From Chloroflexi bacterium UBA4733 (GTDB taxonomy: Bacteria; Chloroflexota; UBA4733): a stretch of DNA of 50,548 nt. Position numbers and translations under genes: made by a program. Below are positions 35,314 through 43,855 of the stretch, one piece after another; position 1 is the stretch's first letter, and each line of letters starts with the position of its first letter. The stretch spans positions 23,535-74,082 of the forward strand of contig DHIZ01000293.1 of the NCBI GenBank assembly GCA_002404055.1, in the 5' to 3' direction. The notes beneath the pieces were generated by a model. That model was not told where the DNA came from and did no database searches. It saw only the letters and a program-made list of their open reading frames with translations.

Positions 35314-36986
35314 GGAATGATTGATGGCAGCGCCGCCCACAGCTCTTCGTAGGGCGTGCCGCGCAGGTCGCCGCCGGCTGCTTTCCAGGCAGCCAGGTCG
35401 AGGTCTTCCAGGCGGTAGCTGGTCTCGTGGCGTATGGCGTCCATGATCGCCTGGCCGGGCGTTTCCATGGCGGCCAGTTCGTCGGGCGGCAGCTTCGCTA
35501 CCCAGAAGGGGAACTGCTGGTTGTGGCGGCCGCGACGTTGGGGGGCAGGATAGGTTCGGAAGTGATCGCCGTCCAGCGAGTCGGTCAGACCGTGCGACCG
35601 CTCCCAGGCGACTAACCGGCGCTCCAGGGCTGCCGCTCGCCCCGGTTCGGCAGCGATCAGGTTGTGGCGCTCGTCCGGGTCACGTTCTAGGTCGAACAAC
35701 TCCCGCTTGCCGGAGCCGAGCCAGATGACGTACTTTGTCGTCCGGTCGCGCCAGCAGAGCCAGCGTTGGGGACCCATACCGAAGTCGATCACCATCGCCT
35801 CGCGCTGCTCCGCTGCCTGGCGACCTTCCGGCGTGAGCAAGCTGACGCCGGAAGGCTCGTGAGGTTCGGGGTAGGCTACCCCCGCCACTTCCAGGCAGGT
35901 CGGCAGGATGTCCAGAAGACTGACAAGATCATCTCGTACCTGGCCGGCGGGCAGGCGCCCCGGCCAGCGCAGCAGCAACGGCACGCGGACCGAGCCTTCG
36001 TAAGGGACCATCTTCTCCCAGAGTCCGTGATCACCCAGCATGTCGCCGTGGTCGCTGGTGTAGATCACCAGGGTATCCTCCGCCAGGCCGAGGCGATCCA
36101 GCGTGGAGAGGATACTGCCCACGCCCTTGTCGACGAGGCTCACCTGCGCGTAGTAGCGGGCCTTGATGGCGCGTAGCCGCTCCGGGCTGCGTTCGGCCCC
36201 ATCGCCGAGTTGGCGGTAGAGTTGGGCGGCGCTGGTGAGATCCTCCTCCGGCCGGTCGGGGTAGACAGGCAGCGGCAGGTCAGCGGGGTCGTACTGATCC
36301 TTGAGGCTGTCGGGGACGTTCCAGGGCGGGTGGGGGGCGATCCAGGAGGCCCATAGGAAGAAAGGGCGGTCGGGTCGCTGGCGTTGGTGCTCGTCCAGGA
36401 AGTGGCAGGCGCGATCCGCCACCCAGGTCGAGCCGACGTACTCTTCCGGGATGATCGCCGTCTGCGGCTGCATATAGAGCAGGTTGCGGACGCCGTGGAC
36501 CTCCCGGATGTGCCCGTAGCCGTGCTCCTGAAGGTAGAGGAGGTAGTCGTCGTCGGGCCGGTAGCGGGGAATCTCTTCCATCAACTCCATCTGGTGGAAA
36601 CCATGGTGGCGACCGGTCGGTTGAAAGTGGAACTTGCCGACGCCGTGAGTGCGATAGCCGGCGCTCCCCAAGAGGGACATCAGCGTCGGCAGTTCCGGAA
36701 CAGGTCCGGGAAGGCTGATGTTCGTCACCCAGTGATGGTCGCGCGCCCGCAAGCCGGTGATCAGGGAGTAGCGGGAGGCGATGCAGATGGGGGTAGTGGT
36801 CACCGCCTGGCTGAAGCGCATCCCCTGGCCGGCCAGGCGATCCAGGTTCGGCGTGCGTATGTGGGGGTTGCCGGAACAGCCGAGCGCGTCGGCGCGCTGT
36901 TCGTCGGTGAACAGCAGCAGGATGTTCGGCGGCTTCGCCCCGCCGCTGATTGGCGGCACTGCGCCTATGTGCAGTGGTTGGCTCAT
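35310..36986 (-). CDS. Sulfatase
   Basis: A 558-residue sulfatase, the longest here, with a C-terminal extension of about 70 residues (LPPDELAAMETPGQAIMDAI onwards). The first metal site is NILLLFTDEQRADALG, the formylglycine motif C-I-A-S-R begins at Cys68 (the CxAxR variant), and YTSDHGDMLGDHG gives the second metal site. The ATG at 36984-36986 is preceded by AAGGG and AGAGG; the open frame extends 24 codons further but without support. It lies 79 bases after a binding-lipoprotein gene, repeating the SBP-then-sulfatase pairing seen at 61-3137. Confidence 0.93.
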   Translation of the reverse strand: MSQPLHIGAVPPISGGAKPPNILLLFTDEQRADALGCSGNPHIRTPNLDRLAGQGMRFSQAVTTTPICIASRYSLITGLRARDHHWVTNISLPGPVPELPTLMSLLGSAGYRTHGVGKFHFQPTGRHHGFHQMELMEEIPRYRPDDDYLLYLQEHGYGHIREVHGVRNLLYMQPQTAIIPEEYVGSTWVADRACHFLDEHQRQRPDRPFFLWASWIAPHPPWNVPDSLKDQYDPADLPLPVYPDRPEEDLTSAAQLYRQLGDGAERSPERLRAIKARYYAQVSLVDKGVGSILSTLDRLGLAEDTLVIYTSDHGDMLGDHGLWEKMVPYEGSVRVPLLLRWPGRLPAGQVRDDLVSLLDILPTCLEVAGVAYPEPHEPSGVSLLTPEGRQAAEQREAMVIDFGMGPQRWLCWRDRTTKYVIWLGSGKRELFDLERDPDERHNLIAAEPGRAAALERRLVAWERSHGLTDSLDGDHFRTYPAPQRRGRHNQQFPFWVAKLPPDELAAMETPGQAIMDAIRHETSYRLEDLDLAAWKAAGGDLRGTPYEELWAALPSIIP

Positions 36987-37065
36987 TACCCTTGATCCTC
37001 TCGCTGGCGAGATGGTGCAGCGGAACCTGGTAGGAGGCGTGCGATTCGGCCCTCGCACACGCCTT

Positions 37066-38517
37066 TCAGGCAGGGGTCGCCTGGGCCTGTTGCAGGAGTG
37101 ACCGCATTTGTTGGGCGGCGATGGTCATCCCCGTCTTGGCATCCTCCTTGTTAGCCAGGATGTTGGCGCGTTCCGTGTAGTAGGGCTTCTTCACCACGGT
37201 GTTGTTCGGGAGCACCTGGACCGGCTTGCCGTACTTGGAGGCGATGTCGTAGACGAGTGCAACGTGCGCGGGAGCTTGGTAGTCCTTCTGCTGTTCGGCG
37301 GCCCAGCCGGTGAGTGCCGTGAGCTTGCTTGGCATGTTGCCTGGCAGGACCACCAGGTCTGCCGTCTGGTTGCGCGTCCACCAGGAGAGGAAAGCCCACG
37401 CTTCCGTAGGATGCGGCGACTGCGCCGGCAGGGAGTGGGCGGGAGCGCCTTTGATGACGGCAACGCGGCCTTTCGGTCCTTGCGGCGGAATAGCGATGTC
37501 GAACTCCAGCCCCTGCACGGTGCGGTAATTCTGGATCTGGTAGGAGCCGCCGATGGACATCCCCAGGCGCTTGGTGGAAAATGCCGCGAACGGCGCCCCT
37601 TGGGCAAAGTTGAGACTCCCGGGTGGTGAGACCTTGTACTTGTAGATGAGATCCTGCCAGTACTGCAGCGCATTCACGCTGTCGGTGGAGTCCACAAGGA
37701 TCTGGCTGAGGTCCGATGAGGCGAAGTCCCAGCCGTAGGAGTAGAGCAGGGTGCGCGTGAAGTATTCCAGATTGAAGCCGAAGGAGGAGTCGGCAGCACC
37801 ACTCCCCACCTTCGTCAGCTTCTGCGCCGCCGCCAGCAGGTGGTCCCACGTCCAACTCTCGTCCGGCGGCTGCAAGCCGGCCGACTGGAACATTGCAGTG
37901 TTGTAGTAGAGGGGTGAGGTAGCGAACATGGTGTACCAGGCGTAGTAGCTGCCGGTTTTCTGGGGCCAGCGTCCCAGTTCCTGCGCTACCTGCACGTAGT
38001 CGGTGACGCTGATCTTGTCCTGCTTCAACAGCGGATCGAGGGGGACGATCACTTTCTGTTCACCGAGCGGCTGGCTCATGGTCCAGTCCGTTTCCGCCAG
38101 GTCGGGGACGTTGCCGCCGGCGATGCGGGCAGTGAGCGCGGTGATGTAGGTCCCCGACAGTGCTTCCTGGACGACTTTGACATTCGGGTTGACCTTGGCA
38201 TAGGTGTCAATGAGGTGGGCATAGGCGGCCTTCTGCGGCTGGTTGGTGAGCCAGGAGGTGATGTCCAGCATCACCGCCTTCGCCGCGGGCGCCGCTGCGC
38301 TCGCTGCCGCCGTGGTGGCGGCGGTCACCGTGCTGCTCGCCGTGGCAGTGGCACTGGTCGCCGGGGCCTTCGGTGCCGTGCTTGCCGTCGTGGCGACGGC
38401 TATGCTCGCCCCGCCGCCGCAGGCGGCCAGCATCCCCACCGCGCCAAGGCTGGCGAGCCGGCCGGCAAGCAACACGAGCGCGCGGCGGCTGATCACTGGT
38501 TCCAGATTCTGCGTCAC
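37066..38517 (-). CDS. ABC sugar-binding lipoprotein
   Basis: A 483-residue substrate-binding protein. Twin arginines (ISRRALVLL) and lipobox MLAAC mark a Tat-type lipoprotein, followed by an Ala/Thr/Ser linker. The mature part has AVMLDITSWLTNQPQKAAYAH, then LTARIAGGNVPDLAETDW. I start at the GTG preceded by GAGAGGAC; the open frame runs on upstream through the promoter and into the divergent gene, which makes no sense as protein. It is the first gene of the run SBP-sulfatase-hydrolase. Its promoter shares a motif with the DeoR gene. Confidence 0.9.
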   Translation of the reverse strand: MTQNLEPVISRRALVLLAGRLASLGAVGMLAACGGGASIAVATTASTAPKAPATSATATASSTVTAATTAAASAAAPAAKAVMLDITSWLTNQPQKAAYAHLIDTYAKVNPNVKVVQEALSGTYITALTARIAGGNVPDLAETDWTMSQPLGEQKVIVPLDPLLKQDKISVTDYVQVAQELGRWPQKTGSYYAWYTMFATSPLYYNTAMFQSAGLQPPDESWTWDHLLAAAQKLTKVGSGAADSSFGFNLEYFTRTLLYSYGWDFASSDLSQILVDSTDSVNALQYWQDLIYKYKVSPPGSLNFAQGAPFAAFSTKRLGMSIGGSYQIQNYRTVQGLEFDIAIPPQGPKGRVAVIKGAPAHSLPAQSPHPTEAWAFLSWWTRNQTADLVVLPGNMPSKLTALTGWAAEQQKDYQAPAHVALVYDIASKYGKPVQVLPNNTVVKKPYYTERANILANKEDAKTGMTIAAQQMRSLLQQAQATPA

Positions 38518-38575
38518 GGCGTCCTCTCCTCGTGCTGGGTCAACACGTCGGCGAGCAGGCGCTCGCTCATCCGCG

Positions 38576-38609
38576 AGTATAGCACAGAAATCAAGCAGAT
38601 AAGTTGGCA
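38576..38609 (-). promoter_or_regulatory. SBP promoter with motif shared with the DeoR gene
   Basis: The minus strand reads GCCAACT, TATCTGCTTGATT, then GTGCTATACTCGC. The -10 box TATACT and its flanks are the same as at 32941-32971, and the TCTGCTTGA core matches the palindrome at 29077-29089. Position may be off by one base. Confidence 0.5.
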
Positions 38610-38698
38610 GATCATGCGCGGTTGTTGGCGCTGTCGGCATGGAGATGCTACGATCCTGGCTCTGGGTGGGTGGCAAGAGTCGTCGGGAGGAAGCGCCA

Positions 38699-40000
38699 AT
38701 GGTCAATCGTGGACTGCAGGACCTGATTGCCGCCACGCCCTTCATCGACATCCACGAGCATCTCGTCGAGGAACGGACACGGCTGGCGGGGGCGGGAGCG
38801 AACCGGTTGCAGCCCTGCATGGATGCCGCTTTGCTCTTCGCACACTACAGCAAGGACGATCTCTGGTGCGCCGGGATGACCGCCGAGGAGCGGGACCAGT
38901 TCTTCTCCGCCAGCGTCGATCCGGCCGACAAGTGGCGCTTGGTAGAACCCGCCTGGCGTCGCGCCCGCCACACGGGCTACCAACGCGCCATTGCCGAGAG
39001 CGTGCGCCGGCTGTTCGGGGTGGACGAGCTCAACGCGATGACGTTCAACACAGTGACGGAAGCGATGCAGCGGCAGGTCGCGCCGGGCTTCTACCGCCAG
39101 GTGCTGCGGGAGTACGCCGGCGTGGAAGCCTGCCAGGTCAACTCCCTGGAGGATGATCTGGTCTGCAACACGCAGTACCCGGACATCATGCCGCAGGATA
39201 TGAGCATCATGCGCCTGTCGACAGCCATGAGCCCTGCCACGATGCGTGATTTTGGCGCTCGCAGTGGGCTGCCGATCGCGACGCTCGCCGATTGGCATGC
39301 CGTGATCGAGTGGGCCTTTGCTACTTACGGCGGGTCCGTGGTCGCCGTGAAGTCCTGGGCCGCTGGCGGGCGGCGCTTGAACTACGACCGGGTGTCGGCG
39401 GAGGAGGCTGCGCCGCTCTACGCGCGGCTTGTGCAGGGAGAAACGCTGGAGGCGGCTGCTAAAAAGGCCCTGCAAGACCACCTCATGCGCCGCTGCCTTG
39501 ACCACGCCGGCAAGGCTGGGCTGCCGGTCAAGTTCCACTGCGGCGGGCAGGCCGGCAACGACCGCATGCCGCTGGAGTGGATTCGCCAGCACGCCGGCGA
39601 CCTCTGCCCGTTGCTGGCTGACTTCCCCTCGGTGACGTTCGTGCTGATGCACATGGGGTACCCCTATCAGGATGAGTTCATCGCTCTGGCCAAGCACTAC
39701 CGCAACGTCGTGGTGGAGATGAGCTGGGCCTGGATCGTCGCGCCGGTCACCGGCGTGCGCTTTGTCAAAGAGTTCCTGATGGCCGCGCCGAGTCACAAGC
39801 TGCTCCCCTTCGGCGGTGATTACGCCACAGTGGAGAACATCGTCGGCCACGCCGCCATCGCCCGACAGGGGCTGACCCAGGCGCTGAGCGAGCTGGTTGC
39901 CGACGATTGGCTGACCGAGCGTGACGCGCTCGGTCTCGTGGAGCCGCTGCTGCGCGGTAACGCCCGTGCGCTCTTCCCGACCCCCACGGCGATGCCCTGA
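38699..40000 (+). CDS. Amidohydrolase family protein
   Basis: A 433-residue metal-dependent hydrolase or isomerase. His19 and His21 (DIHEHL) form the first metal motif. KFHCGGQAGNDRM, VLMHMGYPY and GGDYATVENIVGHAAI supply the remaining ligand regions near residues 278, 320 and 370. The length and layout resemble large amidohydrolase_2 members and uronate-isomerase relatives. The ATG has GGGAGG upstream. It starts a plus-strand run with a SIS isomerase and a PfkB kinase, divergent from the SBP gene, so a role in sugar-acid or amino-sugar breakdown is likely. Confidence 0.87.
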   Translation: MVNRGLQDLIAATPFIDIHEHLVEERTRLAGAGANRLQPCMDAALLFAHYSKDDLWCAGMTAEERDQFFSASVDPADKWRLVEPAWRRARHTGYQRAIAESVRRLFGVDELNAMTFNTVTEAMQRQVAPGFYRQVLREYAGVEACQVNSLEDDLVCNTQYPDIMPQDMSIMRLSTAMSPATMRDFGARSGLPIATLADWHAVIEWAFATYGGSVVAVKSWAAGGRRLNYDRVSAEEAAPLYARLVQGETLEAAAKKALQDHLMRRCLDHAGKAGLPVKFHCGGQAGNDRMPLEWIRQHAGDLCPLLADFPSVTFVLMHMGYPYQDEFIALAKHYRNVVVEMSWAWIVAPVTGVRFVKEFLMAAPSHKLLPFGGDYATVENIVGHAAIARQGLTQALSELVADDWLTERDALGLVEPLLRGNARALFPTPTAMP

Positions 40001-40098
40001 AGCAAGACTGAAGCGTGAAGATGGGGACCAGTCCAGCGGGCGACGTGGCGGCGACGAGCAGGGCGTTCTGCCGGGCCAGTATGAGGAGAGGTTGGTAG

Positions 40099-41031
40099 AT
40101 GGAGCAAGCAGTGTCGCTGACGGAAGGGGACATCCGCAGTACGCCGGAGATCCTGGCCGGGACGATCGCCCGCGTCGAGCAGTGCCGGGGAACGTTGGCG
40201 CCGATGCTGACGGGTCCGCTGGTCCTCCTCGGCTGCGGCTCTTCCCACTGCGTCGCCCTGGCCGGGGCGGACCTCTACGAAGCGCACGGTCACGGTCCAG
40301 CTCAGGCCGTATTCCCCTCGGACTATGTGCCGCGGCCGGACTGGTTGCACCTGGCCATCAGCCGCACCGGGCAGACCACCGAGCTCGTCGGCGCCATGCG
40401 CCGGGCGAAGGCGGCGGGAGCGCGCGTCATCCTGCTGGAAGGGGAGCCGGACTCCCCGGCGGCCGCCTCTGCCGACGTGTGTCTGCCGCTCGCTTTTGCC
40501 CCTGAGCAGGGCATCATCCAGACGCGCTTTGTCAGCGCCGCGCTGCTGGCGCTGCGCCTCCTGTTTGGCGGCACGGCGGCGCACGAGGCCCTCGCCGGCC
40601 TCCCACAACACATGGAAGAGGCGCTCGCCGCCTTCGACCCGCAGCCGCTCCTGGCGGCGGCGCACCGCGTCTTTCTGGGGCGGGACTGGCGCTACGGTCT
40701 GGCGCGGGCGGCGGCGGTGCACCTACAGGAGACGGCGCTGCTGGTGCCGGAGGCGCACCAGACCCTGGAGTACCGGCACGGGCCGCTCGCCGCCGCCGAT
40801 GCGCGGACGCTCGTCTGGTGCTTCGACGCGCCGGAGGAGGAGGCGAGCCGCGTCGTGCTGGCGGAGGTGCGGCGGGCCGGCGCCGTCGTCCGCTGCACGC
40901 CCGACGATCCCTTGATTGCGCTGGCCGAGGCTCAACTCCTGGCGGTGCGTGTAGCGGTGGCCCACGGCGTCGATCCAGATGCTCCTCGCAACCTCAGCCG
41001 CGCCATTGTCATGCCCGCTGCCGAAGCGTGA
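40099..41031 (+). CDS. SIS-domain sugar isomerase (AgaS/GlmS-like)
   Basis: A 310-residue protein with two SIS domains. The first shows LLGCGSSHCVALAGADLYE and ISRTGQTTELVGAM, the phosphosugar-binding loops. The second shows GRDWRYGLARAAAVHLQETAL and EYRHGP, a motif typical of the GlmS isomerase half and AgaS. It would isomerise or deaminate an amino-sugar phosphate. The ATG has GAGGAGAGG upstream. Its TGA overlaps the GTG of the kinase by four bases, so the two are coupled. Confidence 0.92.
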   Translation: MEQAVSLTEGDIRSTPEILAGTIARVEQCRGTLAPMLTGPLVLLGCGSSHCVALAGADLYEAHGHGPAQAVFPSDYVPRPDWLHLAISRTGQTTELVGAMRRAKAAGARVILLEGEPDSPAAASADVCLPLAFAPEQGIIQTRFVSAALLALRLLFGGTAAHEALAGLPQHMEEALAAFDPQPLLAAAHRVFLGRDWRYGLARAAAVHLQETALLVPEAHQTLEYRHGPLAAADARTLVWCFDAPEEEASRVVLAEVRRAGAVVRCTPDDPLIALAEAQLLAVRVAVAHGVDPDAPRNLSRAIVMPAAEA

Positions 41032-41969
41032 ACGGCACGACGGGAGGCCGCGACCTGGACGTTGTCGTCGTGGCGGAGATCAATGTCGACATCATCGTGA
41101 GCGGGCTGGCCGGCATGCCCGTCTTCGGCGCCGAGCAACTGGTGGAGCAGGTCACGCTGACGGCGGGTTCCAGCGGCGTGCTGACCGCTACCGGCCTGGC
41201 CGCCCTGGGGCTGCGGGTGGGAATCTGCGGCCTGGTCGGCGATGATCCTTTCGGTCAGTTCATGCTCAGCCACTTGGACCGCCAGGGGATCGATAGCAGC
41301 GGCGTGTTGATTGATCCCGCACAGTACACCGGGGCGAGCGTGCTCCTCTCGACGCGGCAGGACCGGGCCATCCTCACCTATCCCGGCAGCATGGCCCAGG
41401 CAGCGCTGGAGCATATCCGCTTTGATGTCGTGGCCCGTGCCCGCCACCTGCACCTCTCATCCTACTTCTTGCAGGCGGCGCTCCGCCCTCGCGTCCCCGA
41501 GCTGCTGGCGCGTGCCCATGCCCTTGGCCTCACCACATCGGCCGATACCGGCCACGATCCGGCCGAGCAATGGGAAGTCGGGGGCTTGCTGGAAGGGCTC
41601 GACATCTTCCTGCCGAACGCTGTCGAGGCCCTCGCCCTGACCGGCGTCGCCAGCGTTGCCGGCGCCCTGGAGCAGCTAGCCGCCCGTGTACGGACGGTCG
41701 CCATCAAGTGCGGCGCCGACGGCGCGTTGGCGGTCAATGGCACGCAACGCGTCAACCTACCAGCCTTCCCCGTGATCGTACAGGACACCACCGGCGCGGG
41801 TGACGCCTTCGACGCCGGCTTCCTGGCCGGCTGGTTACAGGGAGACGACCTGACGGCCTGCATGCGCCGCGGCAACGCCTGCGGCGCCCTCACCGCCGCC
41901 CACATCGGCGGCTCCGGCGGCTTCGATCTTGCCAGGGTCAAGGCGTTGCTGGGGTGGTCGAATGGGTAG
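41028..41969 (+). CDS. PfkB-family carbohydrate kinase
   Basis: A 313-residue ribokinase-type kinase that phosphorylates a sugar or sugar phosphate. The N-terminal signature is VVVAEINVDIIVSGL and the C-terminal catalytic motif DTTGAGDAFDAGFLAGW holds the base Asp and anion hole. The start is a GTG inside the stop region of the SIS gene. The pairing of SIS isomerase and PfkB kinase recalls the aga pathway (tagatose-6-phosphate kinase), though other sugars are possible. Confidence 0.93.
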   Translation: MNGTTGGRDLDVVVVAEINVDIIVSGLAGMPVFGAEQLVEQVTLTAGSSGVLTATGLAALGLRVGICGLVGDDPFGQFMLSHLDRQGIDSSGVLIDPAQYTGASVLLSTRQDRAILTYPGSMAQAALEHIRFDVVARARHLHLSSYFLQAALRPRVPELLARAHALGLTTSADTGHDPAEQWEVGGLLEGLDIFLPNAVEALALTGVASVAGALEQLAARVRTVAIKCGADGALAVNGTQRVNLPAFPVIVQDTTGAGDAFDAGFLAGWLQGDDLTACMRRGNACGALTAAHIGGSGGFDLARVKALLGWSNG

Positions 41970-42087
41970 CTGGATGACGGGCGGTCTCCTGTGAACGGCG
42001 GATAGAATCAGAGTGAGTACCTGCGCTACATACGGCCCGTGCGGGATGCTACGATCGTCATTCGTCACCGACGTCAGGGAGAAGCGA

Positions 42088-42414
42088 ATGACAACACTGC
42101 CAGCCGAGGAGGTCGGCACGAAAGTGCTCTTTGAGAACGAGCGGGTGCGCGTCTGGGACCTCGCCCTCGCTCCGGGCGAGTCGCTGGCGAAGCATATCCA
42201 CCGCACAGACTACTTCTTCATCGTGGAGTCCGGCGGTTTGATCCGCTTCGCCGATCCCGATAACCCGGCGGACTACCACGATGTGCAGTTCAAGGATGAC
42301 CAGGTCACGTTCGTGGCAGTACTGGAGGGCAAGGTAGACAACCGGCTCACCAACATCGGAGAAAAGCGTCACCGCAACTACGTGATCGAACTCAAGCGGT
42401 CGCCCTCGGCCTGA
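42088..42414 (+). CDS. Small cupin-like protein
   Basis: A 108-residue single-domain beta-barrel protein. KVLFENERVRVWDLALAPGESLAKHIHRTDYFFIVESGG is a clear cupin first motif, with His-x-His and a following acidic residue; the second motif is weak (EKRHRNYVIEL). Such proteins bind small molecules or metals. The ATG has GGGAGAAG upstream. It stands between the kinase and a P-loop gene and has no evident partner. Confidence 0.85.
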   Translation: MTTLPAEEVGTKVLFENERVRVWDLALAPGESLAKHIHRTDYFFIVESGGLIRFADPDNPADYHDVQFKDDQVTFVAVLEGKVDNRLTNIGEKRHRNYVIELKRSPSA

Positions 42415-42430
42415 CCCGCAGCGACTGTGG

Positions 42431-42490
42431 ATGGACCATCACGATCATGTCGCGCCACCGCGCGAGGGGATCGAAGTCGGCGGCCGTTGA
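42431..42490 (+). pseudogene. 5' stub of a methyltransferase gene
   Basis: Nineteen codons reading MDHHDHVAPPREGIEVGGR then a stop. They match the first residues of the methyltransferase at 43108 (MDHSDHVALLREGVEGGG) in position and spacing. The remaining gene is absent; a P-loop gene begins 20 bases later. This looks like the leftover start of a duplicated methyltransferase. Confidence 0.65.
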
Positions 42491-42510
42491 GTGGTCAATT
42501 GGAGTGCCCA

Positions 42511-43068
42511 GTGATCTACCTCCTTGGCGGCGCTCCGCGCTGCGGCAAGTCGCTGCTCTCCCAGCAGATTAACCGCGAGCACGAGCTGGCGGTCGTCTCG
42601 ACCGACCTGCTGCGCGGCGTACTGCTGCCGTTGCTCCCAGCACTCAAGGCGGCGATGGATGCCCATGACTTTGCGCGCGAAGCCGACATCTTCTTCCCAC
42701 ACCTGCGGCAAACGGCGCTCGTGCTCGACCTGCAGTTGCCAGACGCGCTGATCGAAGGCGTCGGCTTCCTGCCTCGGCATGTGGTCGCCCTTCGAGAGTT
42801 CCTGCCCGCCGGCGTTCAGGCGTGCTTCATCGGCCGGTCGTCGGCGACGGTCGAGGCGCTCTTCGGGCACGCGACCAACCATCGGATCTACGAGCGCCTT
42901 ACCGCCGAGGGGCGAGATCGACTTGTCGAGCGCATTGTGGTCTGGTCGACGCACATCGAGCGCGAGTGCGCCAACCTTGCGCTGCCGTATATCGACCTCG
43001 CCACTGCGGGATTCGAGACCGGTCTGGAGGTGGCACGAGGGCAACTGCTCGCGAAAGGTACGCGCTAG
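42511..43068 (+). CDS. P-loop nucleoside/small-molecule kinase-like protein
   Basis: A 185-residue P-loop protein. The Walker A motif GGAPRCGKS sits at the very N-terminus, and VLDLQLPDALIEGVGFLP provides a likely acidic Walker B-type region. Size and layout resemble small kinases that act on antibiotics, nucleosides or sugars. The GTG at 42511 has TTGGAG upstream and places the P-loop in its usual position; the frame extends further 5' over the methyltransferase stub. No specific function is recognised. Confidence 0.75.
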   Translation: MIYLLGGAPRCGKSLLSQQINREHELAVVSTDLLRGVLLPLLPALKAAMDAHDFAREADIFFPHLRQTALVLDLQLPDALIEGVGFLPRHVVALREFLPAGVQACFIGRSSATVEALFGHATNHRIYERLTAEGRDRLVERIVVWSTHIERECANLALPYIDLATAGFETGLEVARGQLLAKGTR

Positions 43069-43107
43069 GCGGCGCTGCCGCTGGCGGGATGGGCAACGTG
43101 CATACGG

Positions 43108-43768
43108 ATGGACCATAGCGACCACGTGGCACTCCTGCGTGAGGGCGTCGAAGGCGGCGGTGCGGTCTGGGCCGATTTCGGCTCCGGCGATGGCGCCTTC
43201 ACCCTGGCCCTGGCCGATCTGCTCGGTTCCGCCGGGCGCATCTACTCGGTGGATCGGGAGAGGAACACGCTGGAGCGGCAGGTGCAGGCGCTGCGCCGCT
43301 GCTTTCCCGCCACCCAGGTAACGTACCGCCAGGCCGATTTTGCCCACTCCCTGGGCCTGCCGCCTCTTGATGGCATCGTGATGGCCAACGCCTTACATTT
43401 CACCAGGGACAAGACAAGGTTCAGTCCACGCTCGGTGGGACATGACAGTTTGCGGCCCTCTACCAGAGGGGAAGGCGGCCAAACTGTCATGTCGCATTGA
43501 ACCATGTCACAAGCTTCCGGTGTTGCGCACCATCATCGCCGCGCTGCGGCCCGGCGGACGGCTGGTGCTGGTGGAGTACAATACCGATCACGGCAACCAC
43601 TGGGTACCCTACCCGTTCAGTTTCGGGACGTGGCAGGCGCTCGCCAAGCAGGCCGGCTTCGTTGATACCCGGCAGGTGGCGACGCGACCGAGCCGGTTCC
43701 TTGGCCAGATCTACGCGGCCGTCAGCGTCCGCCCACCAACTGGCGGTGACGGTCCACACCCAGGGTGA
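43108..43768 (+). pseudogene. SAM-dependent methyltransferase split by a MITE-like insertion
   Basis: A class I methyltransferase. The 5' part has the SAM loop VWADFGSGDGAFTLALAD, the acidic residue of motif II (VDRERN) and IVMANALHFTRDK. The 3' part reads VLRTIIAALRPGGRLVLVEY and ends RFLGQIYAAVS. Between them lies a 95-bp element with a 5-bp target duplication. Removing these 100 bases gives HFTRDKLPVLRTI and one uninterrupted frame of 186 residues, so the gene was intact until the insertion. As it stands, translation ends inside the element at 43500. Confidence 0.88.
43414..43508. mobile_element. 95-bp MITE-like element
   Basis: The element is flanked by the direct repeat ACAAG (43409-43413 and 43509-43513). 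Its ends are imperfect inverted repeats (GACAAGGTTCA against GACATGGTTCA, in the opposite orientation). Inside lies a 14-bp perfect inverted repeat, GACATGACAGTTTG (43439-43452) with its complement at 43480-43493. It has no coding capacity, so a transposase elsewhere in the genome must have moved it. Confidence 0.8.
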
Positions 43769-43855
43769 AGCCGCAGGAGATGGCGAAGCGACTGCGGAAG
43801 GGGCAGGTACCGGGACCGAAAGTGGTGAGTCCGTCGTAGGAGGTATGCTCGTTCT

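Noticed and set aside
33422..35320. A 632-codon open frame on the plus strand
   Set aside because: It is antisense to the alpha/beta hydrolase, has no recognisable domain, and arises from the high-GC codon bias of the real gene.
42427..42510. N-terminal extension of the P-loop protein
   Set aside because: The Walker A motif normally lies near the start, a GTG with a good ribosome site is at 42511, and the upstream bases encode a methyltransferase stub in another frame.
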